Of a stretch of 24,315 nucleotides of DNA, positions 8,131 to 15,295 are shown piece after piece (the stretch's first letter is position 1; each line of letters starts with the position of its first letter). The stretch is from DASUPK01 sp036276255 (GTDB taxonomy: Bacteria; Actinomycetota; Thermoleophilia; Solirubrobacterales; 70-9), in NCBI GenBank assembly GCA_036276255.1, contig DASUPK010000054.1, forward strand, positions 1 to 24,315, read 5' to 3'. The position numbers were made by a program, and so were the translations under genes. The notes beneath the pieces were generated by a model. It was not told where the DNA came from and did not search any database. It saw only the letters and a program-made list of their open reading frames with translations.

Positions 8131-8850
8131 GTGAAGGGAGCGAGAGCCCTGGCGAGCGGGATGCTCGTCCTGGCGGCGATCTGCGCCGTGCCGGCCATCT
8201 CGGCCGCACAGGATGTCGGCACGACCACGGACACGACTGCGGCGACGACCACCCCTACGACGACGACCACCGCCGCCACACCGGACCCGGTCGCTCCCGC
8301 AACCGATCCGACCACCACCACGAGCTCATCCGCTCCCCCGCCGGTCTCCGTCTCGGGCCCGAGCCGAAAGGCCCATAGCTCGGCCTCCACCAGCGTCACG
8401 ATGGGCGACTACTTCTTCTCGGCCGCGGCGGTGACGGTCTCCGTCGGCGACACCGTCACCTGGCACAACTCCGGCCAGGCGCCGCACACGGCCACCGCGA
8501 ACGACGGCAGCTTCGACACCGGCACGATCAACTCCGGCGGCAGCGGCTCGCACACCTTCAACTCGCCCGGGACCTTCAGCTACATCTGCACGATTCACCC
8601 GAACATGAAGGGCACAGTCCGCGTGCTGAGCTCGTCCGGCGGAGGCGGGGGCGGCGCGAGCTCGAGCAGCTCGGGGACTTCGGAGTCATCCGCGGTCGCG
8701 TCTCCCAACGCCGCGGGCACCTCCACCACGCTGCCGATGACCGGCATGGCGGTGGGAGCGCTGGCCCTGGTCGGGGCGGCGCTGCTCGCCTCGGGACTGA
8801 TCGCGCGGCGCGCCGGCGATTCGCGCCGCCGTTGGCTGTCAATCTTCTAG
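8131..8850 (+). CDS. Secreted cupredoxin (amicyanin/plastocyanin-like) with LPMTG sortase signal
   Basis: Predicted type 1 blue-copper protein held at the cell surface; 239 residues from GTG 8131. It has a signal peptide (about 1-26), a Thr/Pro-rich linker (29-75), a cupredoxin domain (about 88-167), a Gly/Ser-rich linker, LPMTG at 201-205, a hydrophobic helix and an Arg-rich tail. That last trio is the layout of a sortase substrate. Probable copper ligands are H119 (in APHTA), C153, H156 and M159; the C-x2-H-x2-M spacing resembles amicyanin. The start is set by the promoter and the ideal signal peptide; the frame is open upstream to an ATG at 8077. An electron-transfer role is likely, but the redox partner is unknown and no sortase gene is in the window. 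Confidence 0.82.
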   Translation: MKGARALASGMLVLAAICAVPAISAAQDVGTTTDTTAATTTPTTTTTAATPDPVAPATDPTTTTSSSAPPPVSVSGPSRKAHSSASTSVTMGDYFFSAAAVTVSVGDTVTWHNSGQAPHTATANDGSFDTGTINSGGSGSHTFNSPGTFSYICTIHPNMKGTVRVLSSSGGGGGGASSSSSGTSESSAVASPNAAGTSTTLPMTGMAVGALALVGAALLASGLIARRAGDSRRRWLSIF

Positions 8851-8852
8851 GC

Positions 8853-9212
8853 GTGCTTCATCACGTCTCGCTGGAGGTCCCCCCGGAGGAGGCGGATCGC
8901 TCCGTCGAGTTCTGGGGCCTGCTCGGCTTCGAGGAGGTCCCCGCCGCCGACGTCCTGGGGGACTCCGTCCGCTGGCTGGAGCACGACGGGACGCAGATCC
9001 ACCTGATCCTCACCGAGGGCCATACGGCGCCCGCGCTCGGCCACGCCGCCGTGGTCGCGCCCGACCATGCCGAGGCCAAGCAGCGGCTGCGCGACGCCGG
9101 CTTCACGGTCGAGGACACACGTCAGCTCTGGGGCGCCGACCGCGCCTTCGCGATTGCGCCGGGGGGCCACCGGGTCGAGCTGATGGCGGCGCCACCGCCG
9201 CCCAGGGACTAG
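8853..9212 (+). CDS. VOC-family (glyoxalase/dioxygenase-fold) protein
   Basis: About 119 residues, a single vicinal-oxygen-chelate unit. The domain opens with LHHVSLEVP and a following EFWGLLGFEEVP block, and closes with FAIAPGGHRVELMA; the first-strand histidine and the last-strand glutamate are in the usual metal-ligand places. The closest general type is the glyoxalase/bleomycin-resistance group; the substrate is unknown. I prefer the GTG at 8853 because the fold starts directly there. A TTG at 8832 is in frame but overlaps the cupredoxin gene by 19 nt. The TAG stop shares the palindrome CTAG with the stop of the convergent gene, so the two genes overlap by 4 nt with no room for a terminator. 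Confidence 0.8.
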   Translation: MLHHVSLEVPPEEADRSVEFWGLLGFEEVPAADVLGDSVRWLEHDGTQIHLILTEGHTAPALGHAAVVAPDHAEAKQRLRDAGFTVEDTRQLWGADRAFAIAPGGHRVELMAAPPPPRD

Positions 9213-10315
9213 CGACGACGCTTGCGCTTCTTTCTGCGCTCTCCCTGGGTCTCTCCGTAGGGCGGCTGGGGAGTCTCGTCATTCCCGCCACCGTTGTCGG
9301 GCAGCGGCGACTCCGAGACCTCGCGGCCACTCCCCTCGACGGTCCCGCCCGGCCCGCGCTCGCCCGGTGGTGGTCCCAGGTCGTCGCCGGGCCTCTGCCA
9401 CGGAATCGCCTCTCCGGCGGCCCACGCCGGCGGCAGGGGCCTGGGCCACAGTCCGGTGAACATCAGGCCGGTGACAGCGAACCAGAGGACGAGCCCGGGG
9501 ATCGGCGGAAACAGCGGAATGACGAGGAATAGGCCAAAGGCCATTCCGAGCGCGCCCCAGAAGCGAGTCACGAGCCCCACCCTCATCGACCAGAGATTCG
9601 TATAAATCATCCCGAAGACCAACCCGAGCACGCCGATGGTCGAGATCAGCCCACCGACGATCAGAAGAGTGGTGTGTTTGTTGAGATAGTCCGCGAGACC
9701 CTCCCGCGCGTCGCTCGCGGCCTGATCCGGCGTCTTCGGTTTGGGAGCGGCCGCGGTGGAGGGCGTCGTGGTGGATCCGGTCCCGGTGGTCGTGGTCGTC
9801 GTGCTGGTCGTCTGCCCCTTCGCCTTGGGGGTGGCGGTCCGCGCCTGGACCTCGACGGCGTGCTGTCGCGCCTGCTGGACGACCGCCGGCTCCTGCTTGA
9901 CGAAGTCGTCAGCGGACTGCGAGGTGCCCATCGCGGAGACGGCCACGCCGATGCCGAAGGCGATCGGGCCGAGGGCGACCAGCGCGGCGAAGGCTCCCCG
10001 CATGCGCTGGGCCCGGGCCGCGGCCGAGCGAAACAGAAAGAGCAGAGGGCCCGCGAACAGGCAGAAGCCGATGGCCTGGAGCACCGCCGTGTAGATCAGC
10101 CGTGCGTCGTGGGCGTGCGCGAAGGCCAACTGGTCGGCATCCGAATTGTGGTCGGGAAGGTGGAGGCCCACTCGCTGAAGCACGATCGAGCTGGCCACGA
10201 TGAGCGCGCCGGCGAGCGCGGCAATGCCGGCCTTTCGCATCCAGCGGTCCTGGAAGGCGAGGATCTCCTCTTTGCTCGGGAGGGAACGACCGGCGGTGGG
10301 CGGCACTGCGTTCAC
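9209..10315 (-). CDS. Membrane protein with Thr-rich extracytoplasmic-type loop, unknown function
   Basis: Not recognised as a named family. It has 368 residues with hydrophobic helices at about 29-47, 75-96, 106-128, 215-239 and a broad region near 250-292. Between the third and fourth helices is a low-complexity Thr/Pro/Ala linker (about 160-195) of the kind used on the outside of the cell. The C-terminus is Pro/Gly-rich and ends in a strongly basic tail (RRKKRKRRR). The start is GTG, 20 nt after the stop of the CBS-domain gene, so the two probably form an operon. Its 3' end overlaps the convergent VOC gene by 4 nt. A helical-bundle membrane scaffold or sensor is possible, but no function can be assigned. 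Confidence 0.72.
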   Translation of the reverse strand: MNAVPPTAGRSLPSKEEILAFQDRWMRKAGIAALAGALIVASSIVLQRVGLHLPDHNSDADQLAFAHAHDARLIYTAVLQAIGFCLFAGPLLFLFRSAAARAQRMRGAFAALVALGPIAFGIGVAVSAMGTSQSADDFVKQEPAVVQQARQHAVEVQARTATPKAKGQTTSTTTTTTGTGSTTTPSTAAAPKPKTPDQAASDAREGLADYLNKHTTLLIVGGLISTIGVLGLVFGMIYTNLWSMRVGLVTRFWGALGMAFGLFLVIPLFPPIPGLVLWFAVTGLMFTGLWPRPLPPAWAAGEAIPWQRPGDDLGPPPGERGPGGTVEGSGREVSESPLPDNGGGNDETPQPPYGETQGERRKKRKRRR

Positions 10316-10335
10316 GGGGTCGGCAGTCTGCCTGA

Positions 10336-10782
10336 CTAGCCGCGCTCGTGGAAGTAGAAGTCGGGCAGTGCCCCTTCGATCACTTCCGCCGTCATCCGCT
10401 GCGCAACCTCCAGGTTGCCCGATCGGACGGCGATGTCGTCGAGAGTGGCGATCCCGGCGAGGTTCCCGCCCTCGATCACCGGCAGACGGCGGACGCGGTG
10501 TTGAACCATCAGGGCGGCGGCCTCCTCCAGCTCCATGGCGGGTTCCCCGGTGATCAGCGGTCTGGAGGCGTGCAGCCCGACGGCCTCATCCAGCGACCGC
10601 CCTTCGGCGGCGATGCGCACCGCGATGTCGCGGTCGGTGATCATCGCCGCCGGGCCGCCCTCGGGGTTGCAGATCACGACCGAGCCGACTCCCCGGTCGC
10701 GCATCAGGCGCGCCACGTCGAGCACCTGGTCCCCCTCGAACGCCGTGACGACCCCCGCAGTCATGATCTCGCGGAGCTGCAT
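10336..10782 (-). CDS. Two-CBS-domain protein
   Basis: 148 residues made of two CBS motifs and a short tail. CBS1 (about 1-58) contains IMTAGVVTAFEGDQVLDVARLM and the typical exit GPAAMITDRDIAVR; CBS2 (about 68-125) contains HRVRRLPVIEGGNLAGIATLDDIA. The (S/T)xxD-type ligand positions TDRD and TLDD fit adenosine-nucleotide binding. Stand-alone CBS pairs usually act as energy or redox sensors of partner proteins. The membrane protein 20 nt downstream is a candidate partner, but this is inference. The ATG lies 6 nt after a TACAGT -10 box, indicating a leaderless mRNA. The gene is divergent from the reductase gene at 10806. Confidence 0.9.
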   Translation of the reverse strand: MQLREIMTAGVVTAFEGDQVLDVARLMRDRGVGSVVICNPEGGPAAMITDRDIAVRIAAEGRSLDEAVGLHASRPLITGEPAMELEEAAALMVQHRVRRLPVIEGGNLAGIATLDDIAVRSGNLEVAQRMTAEVIEGALPDFYFHERG

Positions 10783-10788
10783 GGCGGG

Positions 10789-10794
10789 ACTGTA
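10789..10794 (-). promoter_or_regulatory. -10 box of leaderless promoter for the CBS gene
   Basis: Read on the minus strand the hexamer is TACAGT, 6 nt before the ATG at 10782; the expected transcript start is the A of the ATG. It overlaps the plus-strand -10 box (10793-10798) by 2 nt. No clear -35 is seen. Confidence 0.5.
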
Positions 10795-10798
10795 TCTT
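10793..10798 (+). promoter_or_regulatory. -10 box of leaderless promoter for the reductase gene
   Basis: TATCTT, followed by 7 nt and the GTG at 10806. This supports the GTG as the start instead of the TTG at 10797, which lies inside the -10 region. No clear -35 is seen. Confidence 0.55.
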
Positions 10799-10805
10799 GG
10801 CCGCC

Positions 10806-11945
10806 GTGCCGCTTATCTCCCGCCAGACCGGGCCGATCGCCGTCTATGGAGCCACCGGCTACACCGGCCGGCTGGTGGTCGCCGAGTTGCTGCGGGCGGG
10901 CGCCGATTTCATTGTGTCGGGTCGCAACGCCGAGAGGCTCGAGGCGCTGCGAAAGGACCTCGATCTCGACGCCCCCGCCACGCTGGCACGAATCGACGAC
11001 CCCTCCTCCCTACGAGAACTGCTCGCCGACTGCGCCGCGGTGATCGACTGCGCGGGCCCGTTCGTGAAATTCGGCGAGCCGGTGCTCGCGGCCGCGGTCG
11101 AGACCGGGACCCACTACCTGGACACCACCGGTGAGCAGCCCTACATGCAGATGGCGTTCGAGCGCTATGGCCCGGGCGCCGCTCGCGCCGGGGTGGCGGT
11201 GGTCCCGGCGATGGGCTTCGACTACGTGCCCGGGGACATGCTCGCCTCCCTGACAGCCGAGGGCATGGGAGAACTCGACGAGATCAACTTGCATTACTGC
11301 TGGCGGGACTTCACCCCCAGCCAGGGAACCGCCCGGACCACCCTGGAGATGATCGGCGGCAAGGACGTCGAGTGGCGGAACCTGGAGTGGGTCGAGGCCA
11401 AGGGCGGCGTCTCGCGCGGGGCGTACGAGTTCCCCGAGCCATTCGGCCGCCAGCGGATGTTCCGCTACCCCTCCGGCGAGCAGATCACGGTGCCGCGCCA
11501 CGTCCGGACCCGCAACGTGCGGGCGTCGATGAACGCGGGTGCCTTCTCGAGCGACCGGCTCGCGCCCATCTTCAGCGCGATGGTGCGGCCGGCGGGCCTG
11601 GCGATGCGGACGCCGCTGAAGGGCCTGGCGAACGCCGCCATCTCGCGGCTCCCGGAGGGCCAGACGCCCGAGCAGCGCGAGAGGATGACCTGGGCGATCG
11701 TCTGCGAGGCGAAGCGCGGCGAGGTCGAGCGCAAGGGTGTGATCGCCGGCAAGGACGTCTACGGGCTAACCGCGGCGGCGATCGCCCGGGGGGCACTGCT
11801 CGCGTCGCAGCGGGGCTTCGAGAGCCGCGGCGGCCTGGCTCCCTCCCAGGCCTTCGACCCGAAGGACTTCCTCGATGGGCTCGACCGGTTCGACGTGCAC
11901 TGGCGGATCTTCGAGACCAACGTCCCGGTCGCGGTCGAGGTCTAG
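10806..11945 (+). CDS. Saccharopine dehydrogenase-like NAD(P)-binding reductase
   Basis: 379-residue Rossmann-fold oxidoreductase of the saccharopine dehydrogenase / trans-acting enoyl reductase type. The nucleotide-binding loop GATGYTGR is near residues 15-22, followed by SGRNAERLEAL and the conserved VIDCAGPFVKFGEPVLAAAVE. The block THYLDTTGEQPYM is typical of this family. The substrate is not readable; mycobacterial relatives act in lipid biosynthesis, and lysine metabolism is unlikely here. The GTG start at 10806 is preferred over the TTG at 10797 because a -10 box sits 7 nt upstream. The next gene begins 1 nt after the stop with GAGGT at a workable distance, so the two are probably coupled. 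Confidence 0.86.
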   Translation: MPLISRQTGPIAVYGATGYTGRLVVAELLRAGADFIVSGRNAERLEALRKDLDLDAPATLARIDDPSSLRELLADCAAVIDCAGPFVKFGEPVLAAAVETGTHYLDTTGEQPYMQMAFERYGPGAARAGVAVVPAMGFDYVPGDMLASLTAEGMGELDEINLHYCWRDFTPSQGTARTTLEMIGGKDVEWRNLEWVEAKGGVSRGAYEFPEPFGRQRMFRYPSGEQITVPRHVRTRNVRASMNAGAFSSDRLAPIFSAMVRPAGLAMRTPLKGLANAAISRLPEGQTPEQRERMTWAIVCEAKRGEVERKGVIAGKDVYGLTAAAIARGALLASQRGFESRGGLAPSQAFDPKDFLDGLDRFDVHWRIFETNVPVAVEV

Positions 11946-11946
11946 C

Positions 11947-12633
11947 GTGGCCAGGCAGATCGGACTTCCAGCCCGCAGGGGACAGCGGGTGAGCCTCGAG
12001 GAGGGAGCCGCCCCGGGCTCCGCGCGCTGCCCGGCGTGCGGCCAGCCGCTCTTCGTCTGGCTCGAGACGGAGGGGTTCGGCCCTCGCGAGGACCAGGTGA
12101 TCGACCGCTGCGAGAACTGCGGCCTGGTGGCCGCCCGGGATTCCGTGCCCTCGCCGGACCACGCGATCGACGAGCTCCTCTTCGGCAAGGAGGAGAACGG
12201 AGCGGAAGTGGCGATTCGCGCCGACAACGCGGCCAGCCTGCAGGCCTGGCTGGGAGCGGAGAACTGGGCGGCCCTTCGCCCTGGCGGACACGCCATCAAG
12301 CCGACGCCACGCGCGGCGCGGCTGCTGCTCGCCCGGCGCGGACTGGACGTCCGGCGGATTCGCCATCTGATCCGGCCGGGGATGGCGTCGATGTGGCAGA
12401 CGCTGCTCAACCTGCTCACGTTCCACCGGGACTTCGCCTCGGAGGCGGTCTCGGGCCGGCTCCGCCCCGGGACCGGCCGCGGCGTGGCCGCCTTCTGGAT
12501 CGACGCCGCCGTCACCGTGCTCGCCGCGATCCCGACGGCGATCATCGCGGTCGTGCTCGAGACGGGCGCGGTCATGGCGCGCCGCGGCGGGGCGATCGAG
12601 ATACGGGCCGAGCGGCTCCCCTCTACGGACTGA
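11947..12633 (+). CDS. Zinc-ribbon protein with C-terminal membrane helix, unknown function
   Basis: 228 residues from GTG 11947, which follows the upstream stop by 1 nt and has GAGGT at 11937-11941. Residues 28-58 form a four-cysteine zinc ribbon (CPAC at 28-31 and CENC at 55-58). The middle part (about 92-145) contains a WAALRPGGH...TPRAARLLLARRGL segment that recalls the end of class I methyltransferases, but no SAM-binding glycine loop is present. A hydrophobic helix lies near 180-208. The protein may be a shortened methyltransferase relative or a membrane-linked adaptor; both are inference. Its 3' end overlaps the convergent hydrolase gene by 11 nt. Confidence 0.7.
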   Translation: MARQIGLPARRGQRVSLEEGAAPGSARCPACGQPLFVWLETEGFGPREDQVIDRCENCGLVAARDSVPSPDHAIDELLFGKEENGAEVAIRADNAASLQAWLGAENWAALRPGGHAIKPTPRAARLLLARRGLDVRRIRHLIRPGMASMWQTLLNLLTFHRDFASEAVSGRLRPGTGRGVAAFWIDAAVTVLAAIPTAIIAVVLETGAVMARRGGAIEIRAERLPSTD

Positions 12634-13414
12634 GCTCGGCCACGATCGACGCGACCTCCGCGGGGCCGCCGACGTGTGGAGGGTCCTCCCGCGAGCTCAC
12701 CTCACGGATCGCGCTCTGAGCCAGGCGCGGGCCGAGCGACTGCGCGGCGTCCCCAAGCAAGCGCGGGGTCGACTCGCAGATGACGATGGCCGAAGGGCGC
12801 ACCGCGCTCGCCAGTCGCGGCAGGGGCATCCGCCAGGCGGCCGGGATCCCGAGCTCGGCCAGCACGCTGCGCGGACGGGCCCGGGCAGCCTCCGCGGCCT
12901 GATCCGGCATCCGGGTCACGCCCGGGCCGAGCGCCGACAGGGCTCCAGAGAGGTAGACGTCGATCACGTTCTCCCGGTTGCCGGCGGCGATCTCGATCCT
13001 GCGGCGGTCCTCGGAGAGCGCCGTGGTGGCCGTCGGCGTGAGCTGCAGGAGCATCGGCTCGATCAGGACCGCGGCCGAAACCAGATCGTCGCACCGCAGC
13101 ATCAGATCGAGGGCGATCACCGCCCCCACTCCGGCCCCGCAGACGATGGCGGGCTCGTCCGCGGTCGCCTCGAGCACGGCCGCTGCGTCCTCGCTCTGCT
13201 CCTCGATCGTCGTGCGGCGATAGTCGTCGGGCTCGCTGGATGCTCCCCACCCGCGCCGGTCGTAGGCAATCGCCCGGAGCTCCCGAGCGAGCGCCTCCGC
13301 GAGGGGCTTCCAGACCGCCTGCGTGGCGGCGGTCTCGTGGATCAGCAGGACCGGCGATCCCCGGCCGTGCTCGCTCCACGCGATCTCGACGCCGCGGGCC
13401 TCGAGCCTCGGCAT
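12623..13414 (-). CDS. Alpha/beta-hydrolase-fold protein lacking the nucleophile serine
   Basis: 263 residues with a clear alpha/beta-hydrolase order: oxyanion-side loop LLIHETAAT (23-31), YDRRGWGAS (51-59), the elbow region IVCGAGVGAVIALDL, and a late histidine in DPPHVGGPAEVA. The elbow should read G-x-S-x-G but is G93-A-G95-V-G97, so glycine replaces serine. The protein may be a non-hydrolytic member, such as a decarboxylating, lyase-like or binding type, or may use another residue. The ATG is 4 nt after the stop of the SDR gene, so the two are an operon. The 3' end overlaps the convergent zinc-ribbon gene by 11 nt. Confidence 0.85.
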   Translation of the reverse strand: MPRLEARGVEIAWSEHGRGSPVLLIHETAATQAVWKPLAEALARELRAIAYDRRGWGASSEPDDYRRTTIEEQSEDAAAVLEATADEPAIVCGAGVGAVIALDLMLRCDDLVSAAVLIEPMLLQLTPTATTALSEDRRRIEIAAGNRENVIDVYLSGALSALGPGVTRMPDQAAEAARARPRSVLAELGIPAAWRMPLPRLASAVRPSAIVICESTPRLLGDAAQSLGPRLAQSAIREVSSREDPPHVGGPAEVASIVAELSP

Positions 13415-13418
13415 GCGC

Positions 13419-14222
13419 TCAGACGTTGCGCCAGATCCGGCTGATCAGCGGCAGGGCGAGCCCCCGCGGGCTGTGCTGACCGACCAGCGCGCTGGCTCGG
13501 TTGAGCGCTCCCGGGACGACCACCCGTCGGTCGTTCACCGCGCCATCGACCGCGTGCTGGGCGATCTCCTCCGCCGACATCCAGACCGCGCTCGGGGTGC
13601 GGTCCTCGACCCCGCCCATCCCAGCGACCTCGGTGAACTCGGTCTTCACCGGCCCGGGGCAGACCGCCGTCACCGTGACGCCGGTGCCGCGCAGCTCGGT
13701 GCGGATCGCCTCGCTGAAGGAGAGGACGAACGACTTGCTCGCCGCGTACACGGCCGAGCCGGGCAGAGGCTGGAAGGCGGCCGTCGAGGCGATGTTGATC
13801 ACGCTGCCGCGGCCGCGGTCGACCATCCCGGTCAGGAAGCGGCTCGTCAGGTCGACCACCGCCCCCACGTTGAGGTCGACCATCTCCACCATGCGCTCGC
13901 GAGGGCTGGTGGCGAAATCGGCCTGGTGGCCGAACCCGGCGTTGTTGACCAGCACCTCGACCACGCGGGCGCTGCCGCGCAGCTCCTCGACCATCTGCTC
14001 GCGGCCCTCGGGTTTCCCGAGGTCGGCCGCGATCACCTCGGCCACCACGCCGTATGCGGAGGTCAGCTCCGTCGCCAGAGTCCTCAGGCGCTCCTCGCGC
14101 CTGGCGACGAGCGTCAGGGAATGGCCCCGAGAGGCGAGCTCCTTCGCGATTGCGGCGCCGATCCCGGACGAGGCGCCGGTGACCACCGAGGTGCCCGCCA
14201 CCGAGGGCTCGGGGAGGCCCAT
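13419..14222 (-). CDS. Short-chain dehydrogenase/reductase (SDR)
   Basis: 267-residue classical SDR. It has the cofactor loop TGASSGIG (15-22), an arginine pair after the second strand (VARREERL) that suggests NADP preference, VNNAGFG, the catalytic serine in INIAST, and the YAASK catalytic tyrosine/lysine motif, followed by PGPVKTEF. It resembles the general short-chain reductases of the DltE/YqjQ type; the substrate is unknown. It lies 28 nt after the small helical protein gene and 4 nt before the hydrolase gene, all on the minus strand, so a three-gene operon read from the promoter at 14533 is likely. Confidence 0.9.
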   Translation of the reverse strand: MGLPEPSVAGTSVVTGASSGIGAAIAKELASRGHSLTLVARREERLRTLATELTSAYGVVAEVIAADLGKPEGREQMVEELRGSARVVEVLVNNAGFGHQADFATSPRERMVEMVDLNVGAVVDLTSRFLTGMVDRGRGSVINIASTAAFQPLPGSAVYAASKSFVLSFSEAIRTELRGTGVTVTAVCPGPVKTEFTEVAGMGGVEDRTPSAVWMSAEEIAQHAVDGAVNDRRVVVPGALNRASALVGQHSPRGLALPLISRIWRNV

Positions 14223-14250
14223 GGTCAGGCCCCGCCGGCGGGAGAGGGCA

Positions 14251-14520
14251 TCAGTCCTGCAGGCCCTCGCGGGCCTCTCTGACCAGGGTCACTGCCTCCG
14301 GGAAGACGATCCGGATCGCATCTCGGACCTGGACGGCCTGCTCGTCGCTCGAGCCGGTCAGGTCCATCGAGCTGATCGCGGCGACCGTCATCTCGACCGC
14401 CAGCTTGATCGCGTTGTCGGCCCAGGCGACCTTCTGGGCTCCCTGCATCTGTTCCTGGAGCTCCTCCATCCGCCTGCGCATCTCCTCGGGATCGCCGAAG
14501 AGCCCACCGAAACCTTCCAT
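14251..14520 (-). CDS. Small helical protein, unknown function
   Basis: 89 residues from the ATG at 14520. The N-terminus is Met/Glu/Gln/Arg-rich and likely helical or coiled-coil (DPEEMRRRMEELQEQMQ, about 10-26). The rest is a mixed hydrophobic helix pair (NAIKLAVEMTVAAISSMDL, then VRDAIRIVFPEAVTLVREA). No family is recognised; the N-terminus superficially recalls YbaB-like proteins but the rest does not match. The start is decided by a strong promoter: TATGAT followed by 7 nt and this ATG. The ATG at 14532 in the same frame lies inside the -10 box and cannot be the start of that transcript. First gene of the SDR operon. Confidence 0.72.
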   Translation of the reverse strand: MEGFGGLFGDPEEMRRRMEELQEQMQGAQKVAWADNAIKLAVEMTVAAISSMDLTGSSDEQAVQVRDAIRIVFPEAVTLVREAREGLQD

Positions 14521-14527
14521 GCCTTCG

Positions 14528-14555
14528 ATCATAGACCGCGGCACTCGCCGGTCAC
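14528..14555 (-). promoter_or_regulatory. Leaderless promoter of the small-protein/SDR operon
   Basis: On the minus strand: GTGACC as -35 (14555-14550), a 16-nt spacer, TATGAT as -10 (14533-14528), 7 nt, then the ATG at 14520. The -10 is a near-consensus hexamer and the spacing puts the transcript start at the start codon. Confidence 0.65.
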
Positions 14556-14609
14556 GGATTCGGCACTCATGCAGGTCTCGGGATGCACTGTCGGGGCGAG
14601 CGTGCGGCG

Positions 14610-15260
14610 ATGCCCTCTGGCCCAGACCGGCAGAAAGGCGCCGCCACGGTCGAGTACGTCGCCCTCGCCGGGATGATCGGCATCCTGATCGTCGCCGCGA
14701 TCGCAGCCCTGGTCGCCTCTCCACCGAGCCGCAGCGAGCGGGAGCTGGGCGAGATGCTCGCTCGCCGCATCGCCTGCACCTCGCGGTATCCGGTGCCGTG
14801 CAGCCGGAACCCGCTCGCGCTCGCCTATGGCTTCCCTCTCGGCAAACTGGTCCGTTTCCTGGCCCCGGTGCCGGCGGCGAAGGATGCAGAGCTCCCGGTC
14901 GACTTCCGCTACTGCCGGCAGCGAAGCTGCGCGGCGCCCGGCTCCGATCCGCGCCTTACCGCATCCCGCCGTCGCGTCACGGAGTTCACCGTCGTCGAGG
15001 AGGAACGCAGCTCAGGCGGCCCGGTCCGGATCACCTACTGGCTCTACCGCCCGGGGATCGCCTGGCAGCGGGTCGTGCGTAGCGCCGGGGTCGCCGAAAT
15101 CGCCGGCGCCTCGAGCATCCGGCTGAGCCTCGAGGACGACCCGGCCCTGGTTCCGCTGGAGACGCTCCCGGGCCGGGACCACTACCGGTTCCCGCCGAAC
15201 GAGGAACCTCCCTGGCGCTGGTCGATCGTCTCACGATCGAGCGGTCGCCCCTTCGGTTAA
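14610..15260 (+). CDS. Prepilin-like (Flp/TadE-type N-terminus) surface protein
   Basis: 216 residues from ATG 14610; an ATG at 14583 is also possible. The start of the protein is a type IV prepilin-like signal: a short charged leader ending in KG, then AATVEYVALAG with the glutamate at position +5 after the G10|A11 cleavage site, and a hydrophobic helix. The rest is a soluble domain of about 170 residues with four cysteines in two close pairs (CTSRYPVPC and CRQRSC), which may form disulfides outside the cell. No tad/flp assembly genes or prepilin peptidase are nearby. The function is unknown beyond probable export to the surface or a pilus-like fibre. Confidence 0.72.
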   Translation: MPSGPDRQKGAATVEYVALAGMIGILIVAAIAALVASPPSRSERELGEMLARRIACTSRYPVPCSRNPLALAYGFPLGKLVRFLAPVPAAKDAELPVDFRYCRQRSCAAPGSDPRLTASRRRVTEFTVVEEERSSGGPVRITYWLYRPGIAWQRVVRSAGVAEIAGASSIRLSLEDDPALVPLETLPGRDHYRFPPNEEPPWRWSIVSRSSGRPFG

Positions 15261-15295
15261 AGCTACGGGAAGCCCGGCGCTCGGCGTCCCCTCCG

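Noticed and set aside
8182..8184. Lipoprotein signal at Cys18 of the cupredoxin
   Set aside because: The residue before the cysteine is isoleucine, which does not fit the lipobox, and an LPMTG anchor explains attachment better.
8221..8330. ACG/ACC-rich triplet run as a microsatellite or CRISPR-like repeat
   Set aside because: It encodes the Thr-rich linker of the cupredoxin; units are irregular and in frame, without spacers.
10797..10799. TTG start for the saccharopine-dehydrogenase-like gene
   Set aside because: The TTG overlaps the TATCTT -10 box; the GTG at 10806, 7 nt downstream of that box, fits better.
12036..12719. Plus-strand frame of 227 codons overlapping the zinc-ribbon gene
   Set aside because: Different frame with Arg/Pro/Gly-rich shadow sequence; the zinc-ribbon reading has a sensible fold and coupling.
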